Assembly (NCBI RefSeq): GCF_900101965.1
Contig: NZ_FNAP01000003.1
Span: 186,001-250,000 of the forward strand
Length of the DNA stretch: 64,000 bases
Direction of reading: 5' to 3'
DNA from: Rhodospira trueperi
GTDB lineage: Bacteria > Pseudomonadota > Alphaproteobacteria > Rhodospirillales > Rhodospirillaceae
Part shown: positions 49,743-59,078 of the stretch, piece after piece
Layout of the letters: each line of letters starts with the position of its first letter
Position numbering within the stretch: position 1 is the stretch's first letter
The notes under the pieces: generated by a model
Database searches by the model: none
What the model was told of the DNA's origin: nothing
The model's input: only the letters and a program-made list of their open reading frames with translations
Translations under genes and position numbers: made by a program

Positions 49743-51242
49743 ATGGAGACCATGCCCGCCGCCGCCGATTTTCGCGCCACCTACATGGCCGGCCGCGCGC
49801 AGGTGGTCTGGACCCATCTGGTCGGCGACCTGGAAACGCCGGTCTCCGCGTTCCTCAAGATCTGCGAGACCCGGCCCTATTCCTTCCTGCTGGACAGCGT
49901 CGAGGGCGGCGCGGTGCGGGGCCGCTATTCCTTCCTGGGGCTGAAACCGGACCTGATCTGGCGCTGTCGCGGCAGCCGGGCGGAGATCAACCGCGACGCC
50001 CGCCACGACGCCCACGCCTTCGAGGCCGACGACCGGCCGCCGCTCGAGTCCCTGCGCGCCGTGGTCGCCGAAAGCCGCATCGACCTGCCCGCGGAACTGC
50101 CGCCGCTGGCCGCCGGCCTGGTCGGCTACATGGGCTATGACACCGTGCGGCTGGTGGAGCGCATCCCGGACGAGAACCCCGATCCCATCAACGTGCCAGA
50201 CGGCGTCTTCATGCGCCCGACGGTGATGGTGGCCTTCGACAACATCAAGCACCGCCTGACCTTGGCCACGCCGGTGTGGCCACGCCCGGGCGTGGACGCC
50301 AACGCCGCGCTGGCATTGGCGCGCGAGCGCCTCGCCGACGTCAGCGCGGACCTGGACCGCGCCCTGCCGGTCTCGCGCCTGACCGCCGAGCCGGACCCGG
50401 AGCCCGAAGCCACCCCGATGATGGCCGCCGACGACTACAAGGCCAAGGTGCGCCGCGCCAAGGACTACATCATGGCCGGCGACATCTTTCAGGTGGTGCT
50501 GTCGCAGCGCTTCACGCTGCCGTTCCGGCTGCCGCCGTTCAGCCTGTACCGGGCACTCAGGCGGACCAATCCGTCCCCCTACATGGTCTACCTGGACATG
50601 GACGGCTACCAGATCGTCGGCGCCAGCCCCGAGATCCTGGTGCGGCTGAAGGACGGCGAGGTGACCATCCGGCCCATCGCCGGCACCCGCAAGCGCGGCG
50701 CCGATGCCGCCGAGGACACCGCCAACGCCGCCGAGCTGCTGGCCGACCCCAAGGAACGCGCCGAGCACCTGATGCTGCTCGACCTGGGCCGCAACGACGT
50801 CGGCCGCGTCGCCGAAGTGGGCACGGTGCGCGTCACCGGCCGGTTCTTCGTCGAATACTACAGCCACGTCATGCACATCGTGTCCAACGTGGTCGGGACA
50901 CTGCGCGAGGGCCAGGACGCCATGGACGCGCTGATGGCCGGCTTCCCGGCCGGCACCGTCTCCGGCGCGCCCAAGGTGCGGGCCATGGAGATCATTGAGG
51001 AACTGGAGACCGTCCGCCGAGGCTTCTACGCCGGCACCGTCGGCTACATCTCCGCCGACGGCAACATGGACACCTGCATCGCCCTGCGCACCGCGCTGGT
51101 GAAGGACGGCGTGGTGCATATCCAGGCCGGCGGGGGGATCGTGGCGGACTCCGACCCGGAAATGGAACGCCAGGAGTGCTGGAACAAGGCCCAGGCGCTG
51201 ATCGCGGCGGCCAAGCAGGCGGTGCGGTTCGCGGGGCGGTAG
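49743..51242 (+). CDS. trpE: Anthranilate synthase component I
   Basis: A 499-aa enzyme for the first committed step of tryptophan synthesis (chorismate to anthranilate). The feedback-binding-type motif is LLDSVEGGAVRGRYSFLG. The catalytic half has IAGTRKRG, LDLGRNDVGRVAEVG and GFPAGTVSGAPKVRAMEIIEE. Two close ATGs (49743, 49752) are possible. The glutaminase partner trpG is not in the window. Confidence 0.95.
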   Translation: METMPAAADFRATYMAGRAQVVWTHLVGDLETPVSAFLKICETRPYSFLLDSVEGGAVRGRYSFLGLKPDLIWRCRGSRAEINRDARHDAHAFEADDRPPLESLRAVVAESRIDLPAELPPLAAGLVGYMGYDTVRLVERIPDENPDPINVPDGVFMRPTVMVAFDNIKHRLTLATPVWPRPGVDANAALALARERLADVSADLDRALPVSRLTAEPDPEPEATPMMAADDYKAKVRRAKDYIMAGDIFQVVLSQRFTLPFRLPPFSLYRALRRTNPSPYMVYLDMDGYQIVGASPEILVRLKDGEVTIRPIAGTRKRGADAAEDTANAAELLADPKERAEHLMLLDLGRNDVGRVAEVGTVRVTGRFFVEYYSHVMHIVSNVVGTLREGQDAMDALMAGFPAGTVSGAPKVRAMEIIEELETVRRGFYAGTVGYISADGNMDTCIALRTALVKDGVVHIQAGGGIVADSDPEMERQECWNKAQALIAAAKQAVRFAGR

Positions 51243-51278
51243 AATCAGTCGGAACAGCACGATCATGAAGAACGGACC

Positions 51279-52229
51279 ATGACGACACCACGGTGGCCGC
51301 GCGCGCTGGCACTGTTGTCGGTGCTGACAGCCCTTGCTCTTGCTCCGACCGCTCCGGCCGCCGCGCAGTCCAGCGAGTGGACGACGGACTTCGGCCCGCT
51401 GGTGTTGACCGTGCGCGACGGCGACCGGGTGACCGGCGTCTATCCGTCCTACAACGGCCGGATCGAGGCCACCCTGAACCGTCGCGACAGCGCGCTTGAA
51501 GGGTTCTGGTTGCAACCGTCCTCGGAAATTCGCTGCGATCAGGCGCGGGACGGCACCCACTCCTGGGGCTTGGTTTCCTGGAGCCTGCGACAGGGCGGGA
51601 CCCTTCAAGGCCAGTGGAGCTACTGCGGCAATCCGCCGGGGTCGGCGGGAGTGTGGAACGGGACCTTCGTTTCCGGGACGCACCCCATGGACACCGGCCG
51701 CGAACAGGCCCGGGTGAAGCCCCAGGCCCCAGCGCCGACACCGGCGCCGGTGCCGCCGCAGCACGCCTCCGGCGGAAACCCCGGCGAGCCCCGCCCCGAC
51801 GCCATGGAGGTGGCCCGGTTCCTGTGGGGCCAGTATGCCGATCCGTCTCGCCTGAAGGTCCTGCGCGCGGACATCACCTGTGATGCCCGGGCGGATCTGG
51901 TGCTGGTCTACCTGGACCTGGACAGCCCGGACGGGCCGTCCCTGTCGGTCGCGGTGCGCGAGACCGGGGCGACGCTGGAACAAATTCCCGCGACCTATCT
52001 GGATTTCGACACCGGGACCTTCGCCTCTCTGTGTGGGCCCGGGCAGATGGTCGACGTGTCCGTGGTGGGGGATCTGGCCCCGGAACGCGTGCTCGACCTG
52101 ACCGGGTTCTCATCGCCGCCGGCCTGCCGAGTCGGACTGCGGCTGGACGACGGCATGTGCGATTCCGTCTGGGTCTTCACCATGCCCGGGCAGGATCGTC
52201 TGACCGACCTGATCATCGGCCGGAACTGA
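51279..52229 (+). CDS. Secreted protein of unknown function
   Basis: A 316-aa protein with a clear signal peptide (ALALLSVLTALALAPTAPAAAQ, cut near residue 30). The first part (about 32-130) is beta-rich with repeated Gly-x-Trp/Leu patterns (TGVYPSYNGRIEAT; LEGFWLQPSSEIRC; GTLQGQWSYCG). A Pro/Ala linker (about 148-165) leads to a second domain with several Cys (TCDARADLVLVYLDLD; SLCGPGQMVDVSVVGD). I do not recognise the family. It is alone between trpE and convergent FlaF-like gene. Confidence 0.75.
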   Translation: MTTPRWPRALALLSVLTALALAPTAPAAAQSSEWTTDFGPLVLTVRDGDRVTGVYPSYNGRIEATLNRRDSALEGFWLQPSSEIRCDQARDGTHSWGLVSWSLRQGGTLQGQWSYCGNPPGSAGVWNGTFVSGTHPMDTGREQARVKPQAPAPTPAPVPPQHASGGNPGEPRPDAMEVARFLWGQYADPSRLKVLRADITCDARADLVLVYLDLDSPDGPSLSVAVRETGATLEQIPATYLDFDTGTFASLCGPGQMVDVSVVGDLAPERVLDLTGFSSPPACRVGLRLDDGMCDSVWVFTMPGQDRLTDLIIGRN

Positions 52230-52261
52230 AGCAAATCCCGAGCGGCCCGAAACGGACCGCG

Positions 52262-52299
52262 ACGACGATTGACTTGAACGACGATTGGCTTGAACGACA
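52262..52299. repeat. Short 16-bp tandem repeat
   Basis: Two copies of ACGACGATTGRCTTGA and a partial third (ACGACAAA) lie between convergent genes. No function is apparent. Confidence 0.6.
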
Positions 52300-52401
52300 A
52301 AGGGGCAGCGCGCGTTTGGAGCGGTCGAACTCGCGCGGAGCGGCCCACTCCCGACCGACGGGGGCCGAGCCTCGGGACGGCCAACCATGTGCCGGCCACG
52401 A

Positions 52402-52752
52402 CTACGCCGACTCCGGTCGCTCGAACCCCTCCAACAAGCCTTCGGAGATCTGGAGGTTCGTGTTGACCAGAGTCATCAGATCTTCTTCGGTCAAGGGGTC
52501 CTTGCGCCCGGCGCAGGTTCGCGTCACGAACTGGGACAACTGCCTCAGGTTGTCCCGGACTTCCTGAGGCAAGGGACTGCCCTCGCCCGCCAGCGTCGTT
52601 TTGATCCCTGTCCAAACCCACACATTCGCCTGCAAGGCGGCGTCCAGGTCTTCCTGATTGCCGTCCTGATGAGCGCTGGACAGGGCAATCGCGATTTTGG
52701 TCAGACCGCCCGCGACATCCTTGATCGCCATATAACCGTTTTGTTCCGTCAT
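52402..52752 (-). CDS. FlaF-like flagellin-biosynthesis regulator
   Basis: A 116-aa protein. The pattern VWVWTGIKTTLAGEGSPLP, then VRDNLRQLSQFVTR, then LMTLVNTNLQISEGL follows FlaF (Trp, LP.xxR, V.R, VN..I..GL). FlaF helps flagellin translation or assembly, often opposing FlbT. The start at 52752 follows AAGGA. flbT and flagellin genes are not in the window. It lies 320 nt downstream of flgH on the same strand. Assignment is by pattern and context, not certain. Confidence 0.65.
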   Translation of the reverse strand: MTEQNGYMAIKDVAGGLTKIAIALSSAHQDGNQEDLDAALQANVWVWTGIKTTLAGEGSPLPQEVRDNLRQLSQFVTRTCAGRKDPLTEEDLMTLVNTNLQISEGLLEGFERPESA

Positions 52753-52989
52753 GGTGAGGGTCCTTTTTCCGGTGGAGGCGTGACACGCCCCCCGCTTGCG
52801 AGCCCAAGCGGCTTGAGGCACCACGGAATGCCGCCCTCTCTGCTTCCCCCCGAAGCGGGCCGGTGACGACCAGGGATCGTCGGGCCCAATCCCGGCCCAA
52901 CCGCGATCAGCCTTGCACCATCATACTGTAACGCGTGGATTTCCCCTCGTGTAGCTGACCAGAGGGCATGCCAACCCTTCCACATGGTC

Positions 52990-53020
52990 GGGCCGGCCCT
53001 TCGTTGGAAGGAGCCGGCCC
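52990..53020. other. Long hairpin in the flgH-FlaF gap
   Basis: GGGCCGGC-C-CTTC and GAAG-GA-GCCGGCCC pair around a short loop. There is no T-run on either strand. It may stop or protect the flgFGAH message. The rest of 52753-53072 holds no recognisable gene. Confidence 0.4.
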
Positions 53021-53072
53021 GCCGCTTTGCCCGCATACTCGTTTGTCAGTGTGCCTGCCCGTCGGTCCCGGA

Positions 53073-53882
53073 TCAGAATGGGAACAGGATGTCGTAGATC
53101 TGCTGACCGTAGCGCGGCTCGGTCAGGTCGCTGACCGATCCCCGGCCGCCGTAGGAAATGCGGGCCTCGGCGATCTTGTCCCATGCGATGGTGTTGTCCG
53201 AGCGCACGTCCTGGGGACGGATCACCCCCGTGACGGACAACTCCCGCAACTCGCCGGTCACCCGGACTTCCTGACGGCCGGCAATGACGAGGTTGCCGTT
53301 GGGTAGAACCTGAAGCACCACGGCCGCGAGGCGGATGTTGACGGTCTCCGAGCGCTGGAAGGTGCCGCCGCCCTGGTGCGAGCTTTCGGAGCCGAAATTG
53401 ATCAGATCGGGGGGACTCACGGCATCCGGCAGGACCGTGCTCAGGCCCGCCTCATATCCCATGAAGGACGTCAGGCCAGCGTCCTCGTCGGTCGACCGCG
53501 CCCGGTTCATGGTGCTGGCCAGATTGGCCTGCTCGCCCTCGATATCGACCACGACGGTCAGGATATCGCCCACCTCGCTGGCGCGCTGGTCCTTGAAGAA
53601 GGCCCGCGCCCCGGGACGCCAGAGGCTGTTGGGATTGGGCTGGGCCACCTGGGGCGTCGGCATGGGCATGCTGACGGGCTTGTAGTCGCGTTGCAGGGTC
53701 GGGTTCTCGACGGCGCTCATGGCGGGCGGCTCGCCGACCTCGGCGAGGCGCTGCAGCATGGTACATCCGCCAAGAGCACCGCCGACCGCCACGGCGACGC
53801 CGGCCAGGACCAAGCCGCGCCGAACGCGACGGGCGGCGGTGGCGACGGATGGCGACAAGAGCATACGGCGTTCAGCGGTCAT
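53073..53882 (-). CDS. flgH: Flagellar L-ring lipoprotein FlgH
   Basis: A 269-aa outer-membrane lipoprotein of the flagellar L-ring. The signal ends in lipobox LGGC (GGALGGCTML). Core motifs: SLWRPGARAFFKDQRASEVGDILTV and LPNGNLVIAGRQEVRVTGELRELSVTGVIRPQDV. The start at 53882 is behind AGGGAG. flgI does not follow in the window. Last gene of the flgF-flgG-flgA-flgH operon. Confidence 0.96.
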   Translation of the reverse strand: MTAERRMLLSPSVATAARRVRRGLVLAGVAVAVGGALGGCTMLQRLAEVGEPPAMSAVENPTLQRDYKPVSMPMPTPQVAQPNPNSLWRPGARAFFKDQRASEVGDILTVVVDIEGEQANLASTMNRARSTDEDAGLTSFMGYEAGLSTVLPDAVSPPDLINFGSESSHQGGGTFQRSETVNIRLAAVVLQVLPNGNLVIAGRQEVRVTGELRELSVTGVIRPQDVRSDNTIAWDKIAEARISYGGRGSVSDLTEPRYGQQIYDILFPF

Positions 53883-53928
53883 CGATCTTCTCCCTTGCCG
53901 ACGGGCAAAGATGGTCGGGGCGTGGGCC

Positions 53929-55080
53929 TCATCGGGTTGCCACGGGCATCGGTTCGGTCCGCACCCGAACGGCATTGCGGCCACTCACGACGGCCAAAAC
54001 CTCGGTACCGGAGCCCAGATTGGCCACCCGCACCGTCTCGCCGATGGCGCCGTCTTCCAGCGCCCGGCCGCGCGCGGTCACCGTCATGAACGGCGTCTCC
54101 AGGGTCATGGTCACGGGCGCGTTGCGGCTCACCATCTCGGGCGGTGTCACCTGACTGGCCCGCACCGGCTGGCCGGCCTGAATGCCGCGACGGGTGGCCT
54201 TGCCAATCAGGTCATGCGGGTCGAGCAGAATGTCGGGCCGCAGATCGCCCTGACGCATGGTGTCCCACCCGATGTCGTCCTCGGTGACCACCATGCCACT
54301 GCGAAGCGGCCGGTTCAGGACGGGGACATCTACGGCCACATGCACGGAGCCGGTCAGACGCACCGTGCGCGCACTCCCGCCGCCGCTGGGCACATCCACG
54401 CGCGCGCTAAACCGACCGGCGCGACTGTCATAGTAAAGGTCGCGGACCTCGACGCGGACCTGATCCGGACTGCCGACGGTGGCGTGAATATTCAGAGCGC
54501 TGATGTCCACCTCGGCGTTCGGGGACATGCCGGCCTCAAGCAGATGATCCCGCAGGGCCTCCAGAACATGGGACCGCCCGATGTCGTAGCCGCGCCGCTC
54601 TACCACCGCCCGGACGAAGCGGCTGGGCGCCTCCCAGGGCACACCGTATTCCACGGCCAAATCGTTCAGATAGCGCGCATCCAGCACCATCCGCTCACCG
54701 GGGGGCGGAGCGTACCCAATGGGAACGGCGGACAACTCGACGGGGAGCCCAACGAACAGATCCCCCAAAACCATGTACGGCTGTTCGATCATCGTCTCAG
54801 GCCGCAACGCCGCACGACCGACGCCACCCGCGCCGGGAATCCCGCCCAGGGCCGCCACCGCGCCAACCGTCGAATTCGTGCGCTGCGCCACATCGACCAG
54901 AGCATCGGCGAACGCAGCGATATCGGTGGAGCCGGCGCCCATCCGCGTATCCGCCGGCGCCCGTCCGGCACCGGTGGCGGGCAGGGCGATCTCGTTGGCC
55001 GCCGCTCCGACCGGCACAAGCAGGACCAGGCACAGGGCCACGGCGCTGACTCGGGTGGATTGCAACATGCTGCGGATCAT
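53929..55080 (-). CDS. flgA: FlgA, P-ring assembly chaperone
   Basis: A 383-aa periplasmic protein, longer than the roughly 220-330 usual. The signal peptide covers VSAVALCLVLLVPVGAAAN. The C-terminal SAF and barrel domains (about 235-380) contain VPVLNRPLRSGMVVTEDDIGW and LIGKATRRGIQAGQPVRASQV. The N-terminal 140 residues include an unusual Gly/Ala-rich section. It assists FlgI assembly. Lies between flgG and flgH. Confidence 0.92.
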   Translation of the reverse strand: MIRSMLQSTRVSAVALCLVLLVPVGAAANEIALPATGAGRAPADTRMGAGSTDIAAFADALVDVAQRTNSTVGAVAALGGIPGAGGVGRAALRPETMIEQPYMVLGDLFVGLPVELSAVPIGYAPPPGERMVLDARYLNDLAVEYGVPWEAPSRFVRAVVERRGYDIGRSHVLEALRDHLLEAGMSPNAEVDISALNIHATVGSPDQVRVEVRDLYYDSRAGRFSARVDVPSGGGSARTVRLTGSVHVAVDVPVLNRPLRSGMVVTEDDIGWDTMRQGDLRPDILLDPHDLIGKATRRGIQAGQPVRASQVTPPEMVSRNAPVTMTLETPFMTVTARGRALEDGAIGETVRVANLGSGTEVLAVVSGRNAVRVRTEPMPVATR

Positions 55081-55131
55081 GACGTTTCCCTCCCGCCGGG
55101 CGCCGAACGCCCGGGCGGCTGCGGCGGCCCC

Positions 55132-55917
55132 TTACTTCATCCGCGAGACGGTGGACATCATCTCGTCGGACGTCGTAATGACCTTTGAATTCATCTCATA
55201 CGCGCGCTGCGCGCTAATGAGTTCGGTGATCTCCGCCACGACATTGACGTTCGAAGATTCCAGGAACCCCTGAAGAACGGTGCCGTATCCGGGCTGTCCG
55301 GGGTTGCTGCTGCTGGCCCCACCGGAAGCCTCCGTCTCGGTGAACAGGTTGTCCCCCTCGGGATTGAGACCGGCCTCGTTCGGGAAAATGGAAAGCTGGA
55401 TCTGGCCGGCGTTCTGCATGGCGTTCTGGCCTTCCAGCTTGTAGAGCACCTCGCCCGACTTGTTGACGGTGATGCTCACGGCTTCGTTGGGAATGGCCTG
55501 GATGCCCTGAACCTTGTAGCCGTCATGGGTCACAACGTCGCCATCGGGGCTGAGCTGGAACGATCCGTCCCGCGTATAGCCGGTCTCGCCCGACGGCAGG
55601 TCGATCTGGAAATAGCCCTTGCCCTCGATCGCCAGGTCGAGGCTGTTGTCGGTGCTGAGCATGCTGCCCTGCTGCGTGATCCGGTAGACGGCGGCGGTCT
55701 TGACGCCCAGACCGACCTGCACGCCGGCCGGCACGATGTCGCCCGTGTCGGAGGATGTGGCCCCGGCACGCCGCAGCGACTGATACAGCAGATCGTGGAA
55801 CTCGGTGCGACGGCGGGTGTAGGCCGTCGTGTTCATGTTGGCGATGTTGTTGGATATGACTTCAACGTTCTGCTGCTGCGCCAGCATTCCGGTTGCGCCG
55901 ATATTGAGCGAACGCAT
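55132..55917 (-). CDS. flgG: Flagellar distal rod protein FlgG
   Basis: A 261-aa axial protein. N-terminal rod signature MRSLNIGATGMLAQQQNVEVISNNIANMNTTAYTRRRTEF, and C-terminal NVNVVAEITELISAQRAYEMNSKVI. Self-assembles outside the inner membrane after FlgF. Length is exactly typical. Gap to flgF is 15 nt. Confidence 0.97.
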   Translation of the reverse strand: MRSLNIGATGMLAQQQNVEVISNNIANMNTTAYTRRRTEFHDLLYQSLRRAGATSSDTGDIVPAGVQVGLGVKTAAVYRITQQGSMLSTDNSLDLAIEGKGYFQIDLPSGETGYTRDGSFQLSPDGDVVTHDGYKVQGIQAIPNEAVSITVNKSGEVLYKLEGQNAMQNAGQIQLSIFPNEAGLNPEGDNLFTETEASGGASSSNPGQPGYGTVLQGFLESSNVNVVAEITELISAQRAYEMNSKVITTSDEMMSTVSRMK

Positions 55918-55932
55918 GGTCTCCTCCGCCGC

Positions 55933-56676
55933 TTAAGCGTTCTGGGCGCCGGACAGGACTTTCATGGCCTGCCGCTGACGTTGCGATTCCGCCTCGATCA
56001 TCTTCTGCACCGACTCATAGGCCCTCTGGACCTCGATCATGTGCGTGATCTGTTGGGTGGCCTCGACGTTCGACCCTTCCAGCATGCCTTGCTGAATGGC
56101 CGCGTCGGCGACCTCTTCCGGTTCCTGCTCACCCGCGTCGTAGACACCGTTCTCGACCCGAAGAAGCGCCTGCTCGTCCTCGAATGACACCACGCGCAGG
56201 CGGCCGATGTCCCCGTTCTCGGTGGACACGGTGCCGTTGCGTGAGACCGTGATCGTGCTTTCGTTGGGCGCGATGAAGAAGGGCGCGTCCTCGGTGCTCA
56301 TGACCGGATGCCCCGATCCCGTCACGATCATGCCGTCGGCATTCAGCATCAAGCGGCCATTGCGGGTGTAGAAACGGCCGAAGTCGGTCTCGATCTCCAG
56401 ATAGCCCCGCCCGTTGATGGCCAGATCCAGCGGATTGCCGGTTTCCTGCATGGGGCCGACCGACAGGTCCCTGTGAGTGCCAAGGTCCAGGGTATAGGCC
56501 ACGGTGTCGGACCACGGCCCATCGCTGCCCCGGGAGCGCATCAGATAGTCGGTGAACACCATGGACTCGGTCTTGAAGCCAGGCGTGTTCATGTTCGCGA
56601 TGTTGTTGGCCACCACATCCATTTGCCGCCACAGGGCGGTCTGCCGGGACAGGGCAATGTACGATGGTGATTGCAT
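55933..56676 (-). CDS. flgF: Flagellar proximal rod protein FlgF
   Basis: A 247-aa rod protein. N-terminal QTALWRQMDVVANNIANMNTPGFK and C-terminal EGSNVEATQQITHMIEVQRAYESVQKMIE. The start at 56676 is chosen because the family begins MQSPSYIALSRQ; the longer open frame extends into the divergent control region. First gene of the minus-strand rod/ring operon. Confidence 0.96.
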   Translation of the reverse strand: MQSPSYIALSRQTALWRQMDVVANNIANMNTPGFKTESMVFTDYLMRSRGSDGPWSDTVAYTLDLGTHRDLSVGPMQETGNPLDLAINGRGYLEIETDFGRFYTRNGRLMLNADGMIVTGSGHPVMSTEDAPFFIAPNESTITVSRNGTVSTENGDIGRLRVVSFEDEQALLRVENGVYDAGEQEPEEVADAAIQQGMLEGSNVEATQQITHMIEVQRAYESVQKMIEAESQRQRQAMKVLSGAQNA

Positions 56677-57167
56677 GGCGGTTCGGCCGTTTCCGTGGAC
56701 TTGCGTTCCGTGACCTGAGGGGGCGCGCCGCATGCGCACGACTCCCGGCCCCACCCCATGCACCCGGTATGCCAAGATCGCTCAAAGAGCCCGCCAGGCG
56801 GGCGAAAACGCCCGTCCGCCGCCCCGATCCGGGCCGGACGCTCAACGTGCCTTCCGTGTTTTCGGTCATGGCCAAGGCCGGTCAGGGGGGCAAACCCATC
56901 CCTGCTGGGGGGGACCCCACCCTCCTGTTGCCGGGCAATTCTTACCGGCTTCGGAGTGGAGCCGCCGAACACCCGCGCCGCTGAACGAATTTTTAAGGAG
57001 TCCACGCCTACCCTGCCGAAGGATCAGGACGGTCGCCACCCCGGGCATCGGACGGGACAGCGTGGATCGTTCCAGGACCCTGGACGGATCGACGGGCGCC
57101 AGACCCGAGCCGGTGTCCGTCGTCGTGGTCCGCCTCAAGACACTTCTGCCACGGAACGCCGACGCCC
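56677..57167. other. Divergent control region between flgF and fliL
   Basis: This 491-bp stretch separates two flagellar operons on opposite strands. I saw no convincing gene, and no clear sigma-54 or sigma-28 promoter. It contains G-tracts (GGGGGG near 56886, GGGGGGG near 56912) and AT-rich AACGAATTTTTAAGGAG near 56983, which may hold promoter elements. Confidence 0.4.
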
Positions 57168-57752
57168 ATGTCCGACGACCTTGAAGAAGACTATGACGAG
57201 TCCGAAGACGGATTCGAGGAAGAGGGGCAATCATCCGGTCGCGGAGGCCGGAAAAAACTGCTTCTGATCCTCATTCCTGTTCTGCTTCTGGTTCTCGGAG
57301 CCGCCGGGGCTTTTTTCACGGGGCTCCTGGATCCCGTGTTCAACATGGTGATGGGTAGCGACAGTGAATCGCATGCCACCGCCGACGGTCATGGCGAAGA
57401 CCACGGCGGCGGGGACGGTCACGGCGGAGAAGGCGGCGTTCTCGGACAGACCGTGTTCTATGACCTGCCGGAAATGGTGGTCGATCTGAACGCCGGGGGG
57501 CGACAGTCCCATTTCTTGAAGGTTCGTGTCAGCCTGGAGCTGGCCAGTCAGGCCGATGTCGCCCAGGTGGAAGCGGTCATGCCGCGCGTGATCGACAACT
57601 TTCAGGTCTTTCTGCGTGAGTTGCGCATTGAGGACCTTCAGGGTGCCGCCGGCATTTACCGCGTGCGCGAGGAACTGTTGCGCCGCATCAGCAATGCGGT
57701 GCGGCCTGCCCGCGTCAATGCCGTTCTGTTCAAGGAGATGCTGGTGCAGTAG
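57168..57752 (+). CDS. fliL: Flagellar basal body-associated protein FliL
   Basis: A 194-aa single-pass membrane protein that supports the stators. An acidic N-terminus (about 1-26) is followed by the helix KLLLILIPVLLLVLGAAGAFFTG (about 30-52), a His/Gly/Asp-rich linker (DGHGEDHGGGDGHGGEGG), and the stomatin-like periplasmic domain starting FYDLPEMVVDLN. First gene of the plus-strand operon with fliM. Confidence 0.93.
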   Translation: MSDDLEEDYDESEDGFEEEGQSSGRGGRKKLLLILIPVLLLVLGAAGAFFTGLLDPVFNMVMGSDSESHATADGHGEDHGGGDGHGGEGGVLGQTVFYDLPEMVVDLNAGGRQSHFLKVRVSLELASQADVAQVEAVMPRVIDNFQVFLRELRIEDLQGAAGIYRVREELLRRISNAVRPARVNAVLFKEMLVQ

Positions 57753-57809
57753 GCGGGCCGCTTACGGCAGCACCGGCGTTTTGTCCCGAGACCCGAGGAT
57801 ACGGCCGAC

Positions 57810-58997
57810 ATGACCCCCTCCGACGAACCGGGCCGCGAGGTTTCAAAAGAAGAAGAAGAAGCCATGATGGCCGAGTGGGCCAGCATGGTCGATGACGACG
57901 CGGGCGGAGGCGAAGGCGAGGACGGCGGTGACGCCGATGCCATGGCCGCGGAATGGGAAGCCATGCTCGGCGACGATGTCGGCGGGGGCGACGACGGCAC
58001 CGTCGTCGCCAGCGTGGCCGGCCGGGAGAGCACCCGCGTCCTCAATCAGGACGAGATCGACAGCCTGCTCGGCTTTGACGAGTCCGAGGAGGTCGCCGGC
58101 GATCAGTCCGGCATTCACGCCATCCTGAACAGCGCCCTGGTCTCCTATGAACGCCTGCCGATGCTGGAGGTGGTGTTCGACCGACTGGTGCGCATGATGT
58201 CCACCAGTCTGCGCAACTTCACGTCCGACAACGTGGAGGTCTCCCTCGACAACATCCTGTCGCTGCGCTTCGGGGACTATCTGAATTCGATTCCGCTGCC
58301 CGCCATGCTGTCGGTGTTCAAGGCGGAGGAATGGGACAACTCCGGGCTGCTGACCATCGATTCGTCGATGATCTATTCCGTCGTCGATGTGCTGCTCGGC
58401 GGTCGCCGGGGCACGGCGGCCATGCGCATTGAAGGCCGGCCCTACACCACCATCGAACGCAATCTGGTCGAGCGCTTGGTTCATGTGGTCCTGGCCGACC
58501 TGTCGGCCGCCTTCGACCCGCTGTCGCCGGTCACCTTCCGGTTCGAACGCCTGGAGACAAACCCCCGCTTCGCCACCATCTCGCGGCCGGCCAACGCGGC
58601 CATCGTCGCCAAGCTGCGCATCGACATGGAGGATCGCGGCGGGCGCCTCGAACTGCTCATCCCCTACGCCACGCTTGAACCCGTGCGTGAACTTCTGTTG
58701 CAGATGTTCATGGGCGAGAAGTTCGGCCGGGACTCCATTTGGGAAACCCACTTGGCCGAGGAGATGTGGTTCACGGAAGTGGAGATGGAAGCCATCCTCG
58801 ACGAGGTCGAGATGCCGTTGCGTCAGGTCCTGAAACTTGAGGTCGGCTCCCAGATCATGTTCAACGCAACACCGGATTCCATCGTGATTCTGCGCTGCGG
58901 CGACGTGCCGATGTTCGCGGGCCGCATGGGGCGGCGCGGCAACAACATTGCCATTCGTGTCGATCGCAAGGCCCGGCAGAAAGCCAAGTCCGGTTGA
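57810..58997 (+). CDS. fliM: Flagellar motor switch protein FliM, with N-terminal extension
   Basis: A 395-aa C-ring protein, longer than the roughly 320-335 usual. The CheY-P-binding motif LNQDEIDSLLGF, normally at the very start, is at residues about 77-88. Before it are two copies of an acidic motif (AMMAEWASMVDDDAGGG and AMAAEWEAMLGDDVGGG). The middle domain has SVVDVLLGGRRG, and the C-terminal SpoA domain LKLEVGSQIMFNATPDSIVILRCGDVPMF. Otherwise intact. Confidence 0.95.
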   Translation: MTPSDEPGREVSKEEEEAMMAEWASMVDDDAGGGEGEDGGDADAMAAEWEAMLGDDVGGGDDGTVVASVAGRESTRVLNQDEIDSLLGFDESEEVAGDQSGIHAILNSALVSYERLPMLEVVFDRLVRMMSTSLRNFTSDNVEVSLDNILSLRFGDYLNSIPLPAMLSVFKAEEWDNSGLLTIDSSMIYSVVDVLLGGRRGTAAMRIEGRPYTTIERNLVERLVHVVLADLSAAFDPLSPVTFRFERLETNPRFATISRPANAAIVAKLRIDMEDRGGRLELLIPYATLEPVRELLLQMFMGEKFGRDSIWETHLAEEMWFTEVEMEAILDEVEMPLRQVLKLEVGSQIMFNATPDSIVILRCGDVPMFAGRMGRRGNNIAIRVDRKARQKAKSG

Positions 58998-59078
58998 TCG
59001 GTCCCGATCATCCCGCCACCGAACGACGGGTGGGTCCCGAGTCCCGATCCTCTGTCATCCGGCAGCCCAGAGGCGCCC

